From: Adiantum capillus-veneris
Taxonomy: Eukaryota; Streptophyta; Polypodiopsida; Polypodiales; Pteridaceae
NCBI GenBank assembly: GCA_014529385.2
Contig: CM043944.1
Location: 82,082,384-82,146,383 of the forward strand
Reading direction: 5' to 3'
DNA: 64,000 nt
Shown piece after piece: positions 11,605 through 21,072 of this stretch. A program made the position numbers and the translations under genes. The number at the start of each line of letters is the position of its first letter. The stretch's first letter is position 1. The notes under the pieces are model-generated. The model saw only the letters and a program-made list of their open reading frames with translations. It had not been told where the DNA came from and did not search any database.

Positions 11605-12168
11605 TTAGTATCCCCCAGGATCAAATGGGACAATAAGGAATTGCCCAAATACTGGAGCAACATAACATCCACATGAGCATACATCTCCTGTATCAATCAA
11701 CATCAAGCATTTCTGGTGCAAATATGCTACCCCTGGTTCAAATAGTACGCAATTTCTATGCATACTTAACAGTATCCATCCATATTGAATATGATTGTGA
11801 ATATCCTTAAAATCTCCTGGATCAAACACCATTGAGATCACATAGCATTGATGGGTTCTGCAATATACTAGAGCTTCACCTGAAGCATAGTGCATCACCC
11901 ACATCTCATAAACTTTTGGCAACTTAAGCTCGTTACTAGTAAGCATTAAAGAAATATGACTCCCTTTTACTGGAAGCCAAGACATCACTGAAATAAGCAT
12001 CATTAGGAATAGCATCCAAGTCCAGCCACATTTGGCACATTGTCCAAGAAAATGAAAAACCCTGTGCACTTTTTGCAGTATAAAGGATGATTTAACATCA
12101 TCACCCCCTCTAGCTTCATAGCCATCACGAAAACCCTTGGGAGTCTCTCGACCTGTATCATCAGACAA
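11605..12168 (-). CDS. LTR-I downstream ORF, unknown product
   Basis: A 187-residue open frame lies in the 3' half of the LTR-I interior. I do not recognise a family. It contains one strongly hydrophobic run (WMLFLMMLISVMSWLPV, residues ~47-63) that could span a membrane. After it come three loosely similar cysteine- and histidine-containing segments, two marked by FDPGD and FDPGG and one by FEPGV. Position, after the gag-like region and before the polypurine tract, is where some plant LTR elements carry an extra or envelope-like frame, but nothing here proves that. Neighbouring frames overlap it and frame changes are likely, so the true protein may be longer. It could also be chance openness in a decayed interior. 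Confidence 0.4.
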   Translation of the reverse strand: MSDDTGRETPKGFRDGYEARGGDDVKSSFILQKVHRVFHFLGQCAKCGWTWMLFLMMLISVMSWLPVKGSHISLMLTSNELKLPKVYEMWVMHYASGEALVYCRTHQCYVISMVFDPGDFKDIHNHIQYGWILLSMHRNCVLFEPGVAYLHQKCLMLIDTGDVCSCGCYVAPVFGQFLIVPFDPGGY

Positions 12169-12290
12169 ATTTTCACATGTTGGGATTTCAGCTTGATCAT
12201 GAAAAACAGCTTTATCCTATAGATATTCATCCGTAGCATCCTCGGGAAATTCACCCTTAGAATTCTCAACATTAATCAAAACTGTAGGAG

Positions 12291-12641
12291 TTATCTCCTC
12301 ATGCAGCCCATGTACAAGTCGATAACCTGTTCACAATCAGCATGATCTAGGCATTCTTCATAGTCATCCATGTCATCCTCTGATTCCTCATCTTCATTCA
12401 TGTTACTTAGCAATACATCATAGCACAACAAAGGATCATCTGGCACCCCCTCTGAAGAGGTACACGCATCAAGAAGCTCTTCTATATTGTCATGATCATC
12501 TCCTTCAGATATAGACAAGAAATCATTGATTATGGAATCTTCTTCCATGATAACACCATCTGCAAACATTTGGATAGTAACAATCATGGGTTCATTGACA
12601 TCCTTAGGCTCATCCTGTACTGGGTCCACAATCTTGGTCAC
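12291..12641 (-). CDS. LTR-I interior acidic ORF, unknown product
   Basis: A 116-residue open frame is very rich in Asp and Glu (for example the run EDEESEDDMDDYEE), with no domain I recognise. It lies between the gag-like block and the downstream ORF on the same strand. The acidic composition continues that of the end of the gag-like block, so it may be a frame-shifted continuation of the same protein. Confidence 0.35.
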   Translation of the reverse strand: MTKIVDPVQDEPKDVNEPMIVTIQMFADGVIMEEDSIINDFLSISEGDDHDNIEELLDACTSSEGVPDDPLLCYDVLLSNMNEDEESEDDMDDYEECLDHADCEQVIDLYMGCMRR

Positions 12642-12742
12642 TTCATCAACTATCGTGTATATAATAGCTTTGTTTATACAATCATCTGCAGCAAAATGAT
12701 GGTGTCATGCTTGCCTATAGTGCTGATAGTTTTAGAAATATC

Positions 12743-13533
12743 CTATAGAGGCTCATCTGATTGATGAACTCCTTCAGAAGAACCCATATCAAGGTCAACA
12801 GCTTGTGAACCACTTGCTGTACAGTCTATGTCTTCACCGGAACCATTATTGGAGGTAGCATCCATGCGAGCAATCTTTGAAAAAAAATCATACAAATCTG
12901 TTTCAGCATTAAATTCATTGTTTACCTTTTCTTCGTTGCTGAAAATATGCTCCTTTGAAACTGAATCTGCTACTTCCAGCTCAACATTTTCTTTGGCTTT
13001 ACTTCTTGCAGAAATATGCTCCCAGAATTCATCATAGTTGAGGATCTGCATTTGATCCCCTTCACCTTTATTGAGGACAACCTTACTTCGTTTAGTAATC
13101 TCCTTTATTTCCTGATCTAGAATCCTTGAGCTTTCGTAATAAATTCCTCTGCAAAATACTCCCACCGTGTGGGATATGCTTCTGCCAGTTCTTGAACCTG
13201 CTTTTTTAAAATCCGAGTTTACAACCTCCTCAAAAGCTGCAATCATCCGATCTTCTGGAACATTTTGGCTCTTCATCTCAGCTTCGTAACATGCAATAAA
13301 ACCTTCTGGATCATATCCTTGAAAAATATAATACTGCTCACATACAACATCAAGTGCTAGCTCTACAACATCATCAATCTTCTTTTTTTTATCTACATGG
13401 CTTTTGCTTCTTGTAGATACCGCTGAACCAATTCCATCATTTTTGGCAAATCTGCAACTGCTATATTTTTATCAAATCCATTTGAATTGAAATCGCCAAT
13501 AAACTGCTTTAATTGCTCTGGCATCTCCATCTT
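12743..13533 (-). pseudogene. LTR-I gag-like protein, frame-broken
   Basis: A reading frame starts at an ATG near 13533, some 20 bp past the primer-binding site. It runs ~45 residues to a stop at 13393-13395, next to a run of eight A (minus strand). A second frame continues to 12743 with 177 residues from its first Met, and more upstream. Just after the break is a segment of the retrotransposon-gag type (FQGYDPEGFIACYEAEM followed by a VPEDRMIAAFEEVV-like helix), resembling the plant gypsy gag pattern of F.G.DP..F...YE. The C-terminal part is acidic and low-complexity. No zinc knuckle is seen. It would form the particle of the element. The gag assignment rests on motif pattern only. Confidence 0.55.
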
Positions 13534-13553
13534 TACCTCCCACCCCAGCTTGT

Positions 13554-13571
13554 TTCGCGTCGGGTTCACCA
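13554..13571 (-). other. LTR-I primer-binding site
   Basis: On the minus strand TGGTGAACCCGACGCGAA lies four bases after the 5' LTR end. It begins TGG, as a tRNA CCA end demands, and its complement reads like a T-arm plus acceptor. It is clearly not the initiator-Met site used by the copia elements nearby. I cannot name the tRNA. Confidence 0.7.
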
Positions 13572-14524
13572 AAGATGTCGGGTGATATGTATTCAAAACA
13601 TGAGCCGGGCAGGCGTCGGGCCTCTGGCTGTGGGAGGTGTCAAGAGAACAAGAACAACAGGTGAAAAAGGCTTTGTCAATCACCGTAACCTTCAATTAAT
13701 CAATTTAAGCTCTGAGTACATTCTGCTGGCAATACCCAAGTCGGGCTGTTAACAACACCGAAACTTACGTTCACTGAAATCAAGGAGTTTAGGCTCTTGT
13801 TACAATTACGCGGGCCGTTAATGGCTCCGCGATTCATCAAAAAGAAATAACTAATTTAAGTTTCCGGTGACGAACAAAATCCTTCTGTGCTGGTTTTCTT
13901 AGATCGGTTGTTCTACTACTTGATATGTCTTTAATTACTGTCTTCCAATCCCTTCTTGCCTTTTCCTTAGCTCTAGTCTTTTCAATTTCCCTTCGTGCTC
14001 GCCTTGTTCCGAGCTCTCAAAACTTACCCTGCTTGCTATGCCGAAGCTTAGCTCACTTCTGTTATGACTGTTAACAATCCTCGATTGGTCTTTCCTTGCC
14101 TAGCCGAAAGAGAAAGTCTCCTTGGTTAGCAAAGGCCGAGAGTGAGAGAGAGAGAGAAATAGAGTGAGAGAGAGAGAGATAGAATTCTCCTTGTGCAAGC
14201 CGAGAGAGAAACCTTTGCTTGCTCCCGTCCACTTGCTTCCTCTCGTCTTGCCTCTACGTACACATGATGCTTCCTCCCTTCTCCTCTCTCGTTTTCTTGC
14301 CAACTCCTTGGTTTTTCCCTCAGTTCTCGTTGGATTGCAATACCCTCATGCAAAAAGGCGTCCCACTAATAATAGCATGTGCCCTCCCTTAGTAGTGGTG
14401 CGGGAGTCGGCTCAATGACATGGCAGGAGACAAGTCCTACCCTGCTGAAATCTGCCCGGACTAGTGCCTAAAACACATGCCTTGGCGTCCTCGTCATTTC
14501 TCGTTTCTGGCTCGTGCTTATCGG

Positions 14525-14608
14525 TGTTAGGAAATAAGACGTAGCTAAATAGATAATTGAGTAGATTACTTAATGGAGAGAGACAGTTTTATATGCACGA
14601 GATTATAG

Positions 14609-14659
<51 letters not shown>

Positions 14660-15159
14660 CACGATATACGTGGTTCACCCAATGTGGGCTACGTCCACGG
14701 GAAAGCAGCCACTCAATGGCTTTAGTACTTCAAAACAAGAAGTAGTTTACACAGGGATTATACCCTTAATGGAGCTCCCGCCTTGCTTCACTCTCACCAC
14801 CTCACACTCACCTTGTTGCATCAACTTCACACTCTGAAATGTGTGTAGAAATGGCCTCCTTTTATAGGCCAAAAGGGTTGCCCTCTCTTATGAGAGACAG
14901 CCATGTGTAGCCGCCCTTGTGCAAATAAGTCCAAATCGGACCCTCCAATCCGCCCATGTGTGGCCGCCCTTGAGAAGACAAGTCCGCTTTTCAATTCGGC
15001 CACCGGCCATTGAATTCGGCCACCGGCCACCGGCCATTGACTTCCGACCACCGGCCATTGGCCATTGACTACCGGCCACCGGCCAATCGACCGGTTGTTT
15101 TCCGACCACTTTTCGGCCGCCGTACGGCCATAATATTCCGCCGTACGGCCATAATATTC
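14525..15159 (-). repeat. Copia-B outer (3') LTR, truncated
   Basis: It begins TGTTAGGAAATAAG like the other two LTRs, with the same GA run (about 14614-14655), but breaks at 15158-15160 into gag sequence. The last ~190 bp of the LTR are missing. It differs from the other two LTRs at several sites, including an extra copy of a GGCCACCGGCCATTG-type unit. Confidence 0.9.
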
Positions 15160-16086
15160 TTGGAAATGTTGCTTGTGTGGTGTCGCATGGAATGAAGCCC
15201 CGGAATCTACTATCCAGGGATTAGACACATTGTCTAATGAGAGAATTAGAGCATCTTGCTCTACTTTACCTGCCACATTGGCCTCCGATGTTGGCTTGTT
15301 GTCTTGAGACTCTGTCTCCTTCTTCTTCTTGGACCAACAATCCTTCTTGACGTAGCCCTTCTTGCCGCAGTTCCAACATTCAAGAACTGACTTTGTGCGT
15401 GACTTGCTCCGCCTTGAGCGATCACGACCCTTTTGGTTTTTGAACCTCTCCTTAAGCCCTCCTCTTGTTTCCACTGATAGTGCAGCACTTGATGATTCTC
15501 CTGTGCTTCTCCTTCGCATTTCCTCGCTTAGGAGAACACCCACAACATCATCAAACTTAAGAGTATTTGGTCCAGAGATAGAATTACTTACAGCCATCAC
15601 AAGGCTGTCCCAACTATCCGGTAGAGATGATAGTATAAGGAGAGCTCGCACTTCGTCATCGAAATTGATTTTCACTGATCGAAGTTGACTTATGTTTGTG
15701 TTAAAGTCATTTAGGTGTTCTGCAACTGAACCATTCTCTGTCATCTTTAGATTGAACAAGCGCTTCATAAGAAATACCTTATTGGATGCCGATGGTTTCT
15801 CGTAGAAGTCGTCAAGTGACTTCATCAAGTCCTCCGTGGTCTTCATCTCCGAAACATTGAAGGCCACCGTTGACGCCAAGCTTAACCGGATTGTTCCAAG
15901 TGCCTTTCGATCAAGGACAATCCATGCTTCATCTGCCATTGTTGCGGGCTTCTTCGCAAGACCGCCTAGTGGCAAATAGAGGTCCTTCTGGTAGAGATAG
16001 TCTTCAATCTGCATCTTCCAATGTTGGTAGTTTTTGCCGTTGAACTTCTCAATCTTGAGCTTCCCTTCCTCCGTCATAACTCCCAC
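14827..16086 (-). CDS. Copia-B left-unit gag fused in frame to LTR sequence
   Basis: A 419-residue open frame. Residues 1 to ~305 are copia gag plus the protease start, nearly identical to the right unit. They include the UBN2-type gag domain, the altered zinc knuckle CWNCGKKGYVKKDC, and the protease DSGASFHAT. After the deletion junction the frame runs on ~110 residues into antisense-of-plus LTR sequence, giving a repetitive tail with units such as GRWPV and GQWPV. The tail is an accident of the deletion, not a known domain. The protein lacks integrase, RT and RNase H. It could at most act as a dominant gag-like product if transcribed from the middle LTR. Confidence 0.85.
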   Translation of the reverse strand: MGVMTEEGKLKIEKFNGKNYQHWKMQIEDYLYQKDLYLPLGGLAKKPATMADEAWIVLDRKALGTIRLSLASTVAFNVSEMKTTEDLMKSLDDFYEKPSASNKVFLMKRLFNLKMTENGSVAEHLNDFNTNISQLRSVKINFDDEVRALLILSSLPDSWDSLVMAVSNSISGPNTLKFDDVVGVLLSEEMRRRSTGESSSAALSVETRGGLKERFKNQKGRDRSRRSKSRTKSVLECWNCGKKGYVKKDCWSKKKKETESQDNKPTSEANVAGKVEQDALILSLDNVSNPWIVDSGASFHATPHKQHFQEYYGRTAEYYGRTAAEKWSENNRSIGRWPVVNGQWPVVGSQWPVAGGRIQWPVAELKSGLVFSRAATHGRIGGSDLDLFAQGRLHMAVSHKRGQPFWPIKGGHFYTHFRV

Positions 16087-16136
16087 TCAATTCAAGGAAT
16101 CCTTTCCTTGAGATAATTTAGCTACGAGCAAACCTT

Positions 16137-16148
16137 GCTCTAATACCA
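16137..16148 (-). other. Copia-B left-unit primer-binding site
   Basis: Minus-strand TGGTATTAGAGC lies two bases past the middle LTR. It matches the initiator-Met site with one difference. Confidence 0.88.
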
Positions 16149-16150
16149 GT

Positions 16151-16235
16151 TGTTAGGAAATAAGACGTAGCTAAATAGATAATTGAGTAGATTACTTAAT
16201 GGAGAGAGACAGTTTTATATGCACGAGATTATAGA

Positions 16236-16279
<44 letters not shown>

Positions 16280-16932
16280 CACGATATACGTGGTTCACCC
16301 AATGTGGGCTACGTCCACGGGAAAGCAGCCACTCAATGGCTTTAGTACTTCAAAACAAGAAGTAGTTTACAAAGGGATTATACCCTTAATGGAGCTCCCG
16401 CCTTGCTTCACTCTCACCACCTCACACTCACCTTGTTGCATCAACTTCACACTCTGAAATGTGTGTAGAAATGGCCTCCTTTTATAGGCCAAAAGGGTTG
16501 CCCTCTCTTATGAGAGACAGCCATGTGTAGCCGCCCTTGTGCGAATAAGTCCAAATCGGACCCTCCAATCCGCCCATGTGTGGCCTCCCTTGAGAAGACA
16601 AGTCCGCTTTTCAATTCGGCCACCGGCCACCGGCCATTGACTTCCGACCACCGGCCATTGGCCATTGACTACCAGCCACCGGCCAACCGACCGGTTGTTT
16701 TCCGACCACTTTTTGGCCGCCGTCTAGCCATAATATTCCGGCGAAAAAAAGTCTCGGGGGCCTCCGCCCCCGAGGCCTTTAAAGTTGCCCCTGATTTTTG
16801 TTAGTGAAAATTTTGGTTTCCGGTGAGTGATTTTTCTTCACGCACGATGGCTTCTCCTCATAATGGGGGCCTTACAAATGTGCGCTTTTACCACAGAAAA
16901 TTACAAGGGTAAATCAGGCTCCATACTTAACA
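16151..16932 (-). repeat. Copia-B middle LTR
   Basis: A ~782-bp LTR running from TGTTAAGTATGG to CCTAACA in element sense, with a GA run of ~38 bp near 16239-16275. It serves as 5' LTR of the left unit and 3' LTR of the right unit. By eye it differs from the right outer LTR only by one substitution (near 16566) and GA-run length. Confidence 0.93.
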
Positions 16933-16944
16933 ATCTCCCACTTG
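16933..16944 (-). other. Copia-B polypurine tract (right unit)
   Basis: Minus-strand CAAGTGGGAGAT immediately precedes the LTR start TGTTAAGT. Confidence 0.85.
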
Positions 16945-16992
16945 GAGCCTGATCTCCAAACCAAACCTGTGACTGCTTTCCATTCTGGCTTC

Positions 16993-18099
16993 TTATCCTT
17001 GAATGCCGATTGAAGATGAGCAAAAGCTCAACTTCTCCTTGTTGACCACCTTTGTAAACATGTCTGCAGGATTTTCACTTGTATGCACCTTTCCTAGCTT
17101 TAGTTGTCCCTCTTCCAAAAGAGTGCGTATGAAGTGATATCTCACCTCAATGTGCTTTGTCTTTGAATGAAAGACTGAGTTCTTCGCAAGATGGATAGCT
17201 CTTTGGCTATCACTGTACAAGACACAATTGTCTTGTTTGAATCCAAGCTCTTCTAAGAATCTGTGAAGCCACAGAATTTCTTTGCTTGCCTCCGTCATTG
17301 CTACATACTCTGCTTCCGTGGTAGAAAGTGAAACCACTTTCTGCAACATTGAAGCCCAGCTTACTGCTGTGCCTCCAACCGTGAACACATAGCCAGTAGT
17401 GCTCCTTCGAGTATCTTTGTCACCTGCCATATCTGCATCAGCATACCCTTCTAGAAAAATATCAGTTCCTCCAAAATACAAAGCATTTGTTGTTGTCCCT
17501 TTTAGATACCTAAGTATCCACTTCACAGCTTGCCAATGCTCTTTACCTGGGTTGTCCATGAATCTACTCACAACTCCCACTGCATGTGCAATGTCTGGCC
17601 TTGTCCAGACCATAGCATACATTAGAGAACCTACCACTGCAGCATATGGAACTTTAGACATATAGGCTATCTCCTCTTGTGTCTTTGGACACATATCCTT
17701 TGTTAGTTTAAAATGACCAGCCAAAGGTGTAGAAACTGGTTTTGCATTTTGCATTGCAAACCTTTCTAGTACCTTCTTGATGTAATCTTCTTGAGATAGC
17801 TTTATTGTCTTCTTCGTCCTGTCCCTTGATATTTTCATACCAAGTATCCTCTTTGCAGCACCTAAATCTTTCATTGAAAAAGATTTGGACAACTCCTCTT
17901 TTAGGTCTTTGATGTCCTGCATGTTAGCACTTGCAATCAACATGTCATCAACATACAACATTAGGATGATGAATTTCCCATCTCCCAAATTCTCCGTGTA
18001 GACGCAGTGATCCGAGTTGCATCTTGTGAATCCATGATCCAACATCCATCGATCAAACTTCAAGTACCATTGTCTTGATGCTTGCTTTAAACCATACAA
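16993..18099 (-). CDS. Copia-B RT C-terminal half and RNase H
   Basis: A 368-residue open frame starts within RT at MYGLKQASRQWY. The catalytic YVDD is at residues 49-52, and LSQEDYIKKVLERF and VGSLMYAM are conserved RT/connection motifs. RNase H has the ADADMAG aspartates, a TTEAEYVA glutamate and the YSDSQRAI aspartate, followed by the ENPADMFTK end typical of copia. It is separated from the preceding frame by a one-base frame change at ~18100-18110. The ATG is internal to the ancestral polyprotein. Role: cDNA synthesis. Confidence 0.94.
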   Translation of the reverse strand: MYGLKQASRQWYLKFDRWMLDHGFTRCNSDHCVYTENLGDGKFIILMLYVDDMLIASANMQDIKDLKEELSKSFSMKDLGAAKRILGMKISRDRTKKTIKLSQEDYIKKVLERFAMQNAKPVSTPLAGHFKLTKDMCPKTQEEIAYMSKVPYAAVVGSLMYAMVWTRPDIAHAVGVVSRFMDNPGKEHWQAVKWILRYLKGTTTNALYFGGTDIFLEGYADADMAGDKDTRRSTTGYVFTVGGTAVSWASMLQKVVSLSTTEAEYVAMTEASKEILWLHRFLEELGFKQDNCVLYSDSQRAIHLAKNSVFHSKTKHIEVRYHFIRTLLEEGQLKLGKVHTSENPADMFTKVVNKEKLSFCSSSIGIQG

Positions 18100-18107
18100 G
18101 CTCTTCT

Positions 18108-19805
18108 TTAATCTGAAACCATTTTCTCCTTAACTTTTACTTCATACCCCTTTGGTTGAAGCATGTAGATTTCCTCCTCTAAGTCACCGTGAGGGAATGC
18201 CGTATTTACATCCATTTGCTCGAGATTTAGATTATGAGCAGCCACAAGGCTTAAGACAAGCCTAATTGAGTTCATTTTTACAACAGGAGAAAATATTTCA
18301 TTGAAGTCAATACCTTTCTTTTGAGAAAAACCTTTTACCACAAGCCTAGACTTGTACCTTTTCTTCCCACCTTCTTCTTCCTTTAGCTTGTACACCCATT
18401 TGTTTTGAAGTGCCCGCTTACCTTTAGGCAACTCAACCAACTCCCATGTTTGGTTGCGATGTAGTGAGTCCATCTCCACTTGCATGCTCTTCGTCCATTC
18501 TTCTTTGGATTCATGTTGCATAGCTTCTTCGTATGATTCCGGCTCTCCAGAATCTGAGATCAAGAGATGGTTGAAGGAAGGAACAAACCTTTCTGGAGGT
18601 CTACTTGCTCTTGTAGATCTTCGGGGAATAGGTTGATGCTCCTCATTTGGTTGACGTTGTTGCACATTGTCACCGTTTGCAGTCCTTGAGTCTTCACCGT
18701 CCTCAAGCTCCATGTACTCATCACATGTTTCTTTTGTTTGTTTTCTTTCCAAGTAATCTTTGTACATATTTTGTTCGTTAAAAATTACATCCCTACTCCT
18801 TAAGATTTTACCATCTTCAAGATTCCATAGGCGATACCCAAAGTCACCTTCTCCATAGCCAATGAAGAAACACTTTTTGGACTTTGCATCTAGCTTTGAT
18901 CTTAGGCTTCTATCTATGTGCATGAAAACCTCACACCCAAACACTTTGAGAAATGCATAATTCACCGGTTTACCTGTCCATGCCTCTTCTGGAACTCCCC
19001 CATCCAATGCCGTTGAGGGTGACCGGTTGATTAAGTACACAGACGTACTTATAGCTTCCGCCCAAAGCTCAAGCGGTAGGCCTGCATGTAGCCGCATGCT
19101 TCGTGCTCGCTCCATGATTGTCCTGTTCATCCTTTCCGAAATCCCATTTTGTTGCGGTGTCCTTGGGGTTGTCCTTTGCCTCCAAATGCCATTGCTAGCA
19201 CAAAAGCTTTCAAAAGCTTGGCTGCAATATTCGCCTCCATTGTCGGATCTGAGGCATTTAACCTTGGTACCTGTTTCATTCTCCACAAAGGCTTTCCACC
19301 TTTGAAATATAGAAAATACATAGGATTTATTCTTCATGACATAAACCCATGTTTTTCTATTCGCATCGTCTATGAATGTTACATAGTACAATGAGCCACA
19401 AGGTGATGGTGTACTTGCAGGACCGCAAACATCAGAATGAACCAACTCAAGTTTTTTATTTTTTCTTTCATTTCCTGATTTTTGAAATTTTACCCTCTTT
19501 TGTTTACCATAAACACAATCTTCACAGAACTCTAAGTCCACTTCTTTCAAACCTGGTAGAAGCTTCCTTGTTTGAAGGATTTGCATTCCTTTGGCACTCA
19601 TATGCCCAAGTCGGTAGTGCCACACCGCACTGTCAACTTCTGTAGTTGCTGCACAAGCTGAAGGTTGCGTGCTAACAGTACACAAGTAAAGTGTACCGAC
19701 TTTTTCACCCTTGGCAACCACCAAAGATCCCTTTGAGATCTTCCACCGTTTGTTTCCGAATGCAATGTTGTGACCTTCATCGTCCAATTGTCCTGTAGAG
19801 ATCAA
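18108..19805 (-). CDS. Copia-B integrase and N-terminal RT
   Basis: A 565-residue open frame. The GAG-pre-integrase/zinc segment carries H63, H68, C94 and C97. The integrase catalytic triad is D125 (HSDVCGP), D188 (RSDNGGEY) and E224 (NGISERMNRT), with the expected 35-residue D-E spacing. The INRSPSTALDG and GYGEGDFGYRLW segments follow, then RT from FNEIFSPVVKM to MDVNTAFPHGDL. It is out of frame with gag by one base where the two meet (19802-19810, an A run) and with the rest of RT at its end. All catalytic residues are present, so the damage looks recent. Confidence 0.94.
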   Translation of the reverse strand: MISTGQLDDEGHNIAFGNKRWKISKGSLVVAKGEKVGTLYLCTVSTQPSACAATTEVDSAVWHYRLGHMSAKGMQILQTRKLLPGLKEVDLEFCEDCVYGKQKRVKFQKSGNERKNKKLELVHSDVCGPASTPSPCGSLYYVTFIDDANRKTWVYVMKNKSYVFSIFQRWKAFVENETGTKVKCLRSDNGGEYCSQAFESFCASNGIWRQRTTPRTPQQNGISERMNRTIMERARSMRLHAGLPLELWAEAISTSVYLINRSPSTALDGGVPEEAWTGKPVNYAFLKVFGCEVFMHIDRSLRSKLDAKSKKCFFIGYGEGDFGYRLWNLEDGKILRSRDVIFNEQNMYKDYLERKQTKETCDEYMELEDGEDSRTANGDNVQQRQPNEEHQPIPRRSTRASRPPERFVPSFNHLLISDSGEPESYEEAMQHESKEEWTKSMQVEMDSLHRNQTWELVELPKGKRALQNKWVYKLKEEEGGKKRYKSRLVVKGFSQKKGIDFNEIFSPVVKMNSIRLVLSLVAAHNLNLEQMDVNTAFPHGDLEEEIYMLQPKGYEVKVKEKMVSD

Positions 19806-20881
19806 ATTTTGCGAAGAGAAGGAACATGCCTAACATCTTTAAGCTTCCATTCATTTCCGTTAGCAGTTTTGACAGAAACTGTACCTTTGCCGACAATCTC
19901 ACAAGCTTCATCATCTCCCAAGTATACATACCCAAAATTACCTTTGGTGTAGTCTTGGAAATGTTGCTTGTGTGGTGTCGCATGGAATGAAGCCCCGGAA
20001 TCTACTATCCAGGGATTAGACACATTGTCTAATGAGAGAATTAGAGCATCTTGCTCTACTTTACCTGCCACATTGGCCTCCGATGTTGGCTTGTTGTCTT
20101 GAGACTCTGTCTCCTTCTTCTTCTTGGACCAACAATCCTTCTTGACGTAGCCCTTCTTGCCGCAGTTCCAACATTCAAGAACTGACTTTGTGCGTGACTT
20201 GCTCCGCCTTGAGCGATCACGACCCTTTTGGTTTTTGAACCTCTCCTTAAGCCTTCCTCTTGTTTCCACTGATAGTGCAGCACTTGATGATTCTCCTGTG
20301 CTTCTCCTTCGCATTTCCTTGCTTAGGAGAACACCCACAACATCATCAAACTTAAGAGTATTTCTTCCAGAGATAGAATTACTTACAGCCATCACAAGGC
20401 TGTCCCAACTATCCGGTAGAGATGATAGTATAAGGAGAGCTCGCACTTCGTCATCGAAATTGATTTTCACTGATCGAAGTTGACTTATGTTTGTGTTAAA
20501 GTCATTTAGGTGTTCTGAAACTGAACCATTCTCTGTCATCTTTAGATTGAACAAGCGCTTCATAAGAAATACCTTATTGGATGCCGATGGTTTCTCGTAG
20601 AAGTCGTCAAGTGACTTCATCAAGTCCTCCGTGGTCTTCATCTCCGAAACATTGAAGGCCACCGTTGACGCCAAGCTTAACCGGATTGTTCCAAGTGCCT
20701 TTCGATCAAGGACAATCCATGCTTCATCTGCCATTGTTGCGGGCTTCTTCGCAAGACCGCCTAGTGGCAAATAGAGGTCCTTCTGGTAGAGATAGTCTTC
20801 AATCTGCATCTTCCAATGTTGGTAGTTTTTGCCGTTGAACTTCTCAATCTTGAGCTTCCCTTCCTCCGCCATAACTCCCAC
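19802..20881 (-). CDS. Copia-B gag and protease (right unit)
   Basis: A 359-residue frame opens 51 bp after the primer-binding site. The gag domain covers residues ~10-200 (FNGKNYQHWKMQIEDYL near the start), followed by an Arg/Lys/Ser-rich linker. The zinc knuckle at 237-250 reads CWNCGKKGYVKKDC; the metal-binding His is Tyr245. The protease DSGAS has its aspartate at residue 294. It ends in the RHVPSLRK block because of a one-base frame change at a short A run. Next downstream on the same strand is the integrase frame, overlapping by four bases. Confidence 0.94.
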   Translation of the reverse strand: MGVMAEEGKLKIEKFNGKNYQHWKMQIEDYLYQKDLYLPLGGLAKKPATMADEAWIVLDRKALGTIRLSLASTVAFNVSEMKTTEDLMKSLDDFYEKPSASNKVFLMKRLFNLKMTENGSVSEHLNDFNTNISQLRSVKINFDDEVRALLILSSLPDSWDSLVMAVSNSISGRNTLKFDDVVGVLLSKEMRRRSTGESSSAALSVETRGRLKERFKNQKGRDRSRRSKSRTKSVLECWNCGKKGYVKKDCWSKKKKETESQDNKPTSEANVAGKVEQDALILSLDNVSNPWIVDSGASFHATPHKQHFQDYTKGNFGYVYLGDDEACEIVGKGTVSVKTANGNEWKLKDVRHVPSLRKI

Positions 20882-20931
20882 TCAATTCAAGGAATCCTTT
20901 CCTTGAGATAATTTAGCTACGAGCAAACCTT

Positions 20932-20943
20932 GCTCTAATACCA
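20932..20943 (-). other. Copia-B right-unit primer-binding site
   Basis: Minus-strand TGGTATTAGAGC, two bases past the outer LTR; identical to the left unit's site. Confidence 0.9.
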
Positions 20944-20945
20944 GT

Positions 20946-21030
20946 TGTTAGGAAATAAGACGTAGCTAAATAGATAATTGAGTAGATTACTTAATGGAGA
21001 GAGACAGTTTTATATGCACGAGATTATAGA

Positions 21031-21072
<42 letters not shown>

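Noticed and set aside
15000-15130. Tandem GGCCACCGGCCATTG-type units as a possible coding repeat
   Set aside because: They are part of the Copia-B LTR and present in all three LTR copies; coding appearance comes only from the deletion fusion.
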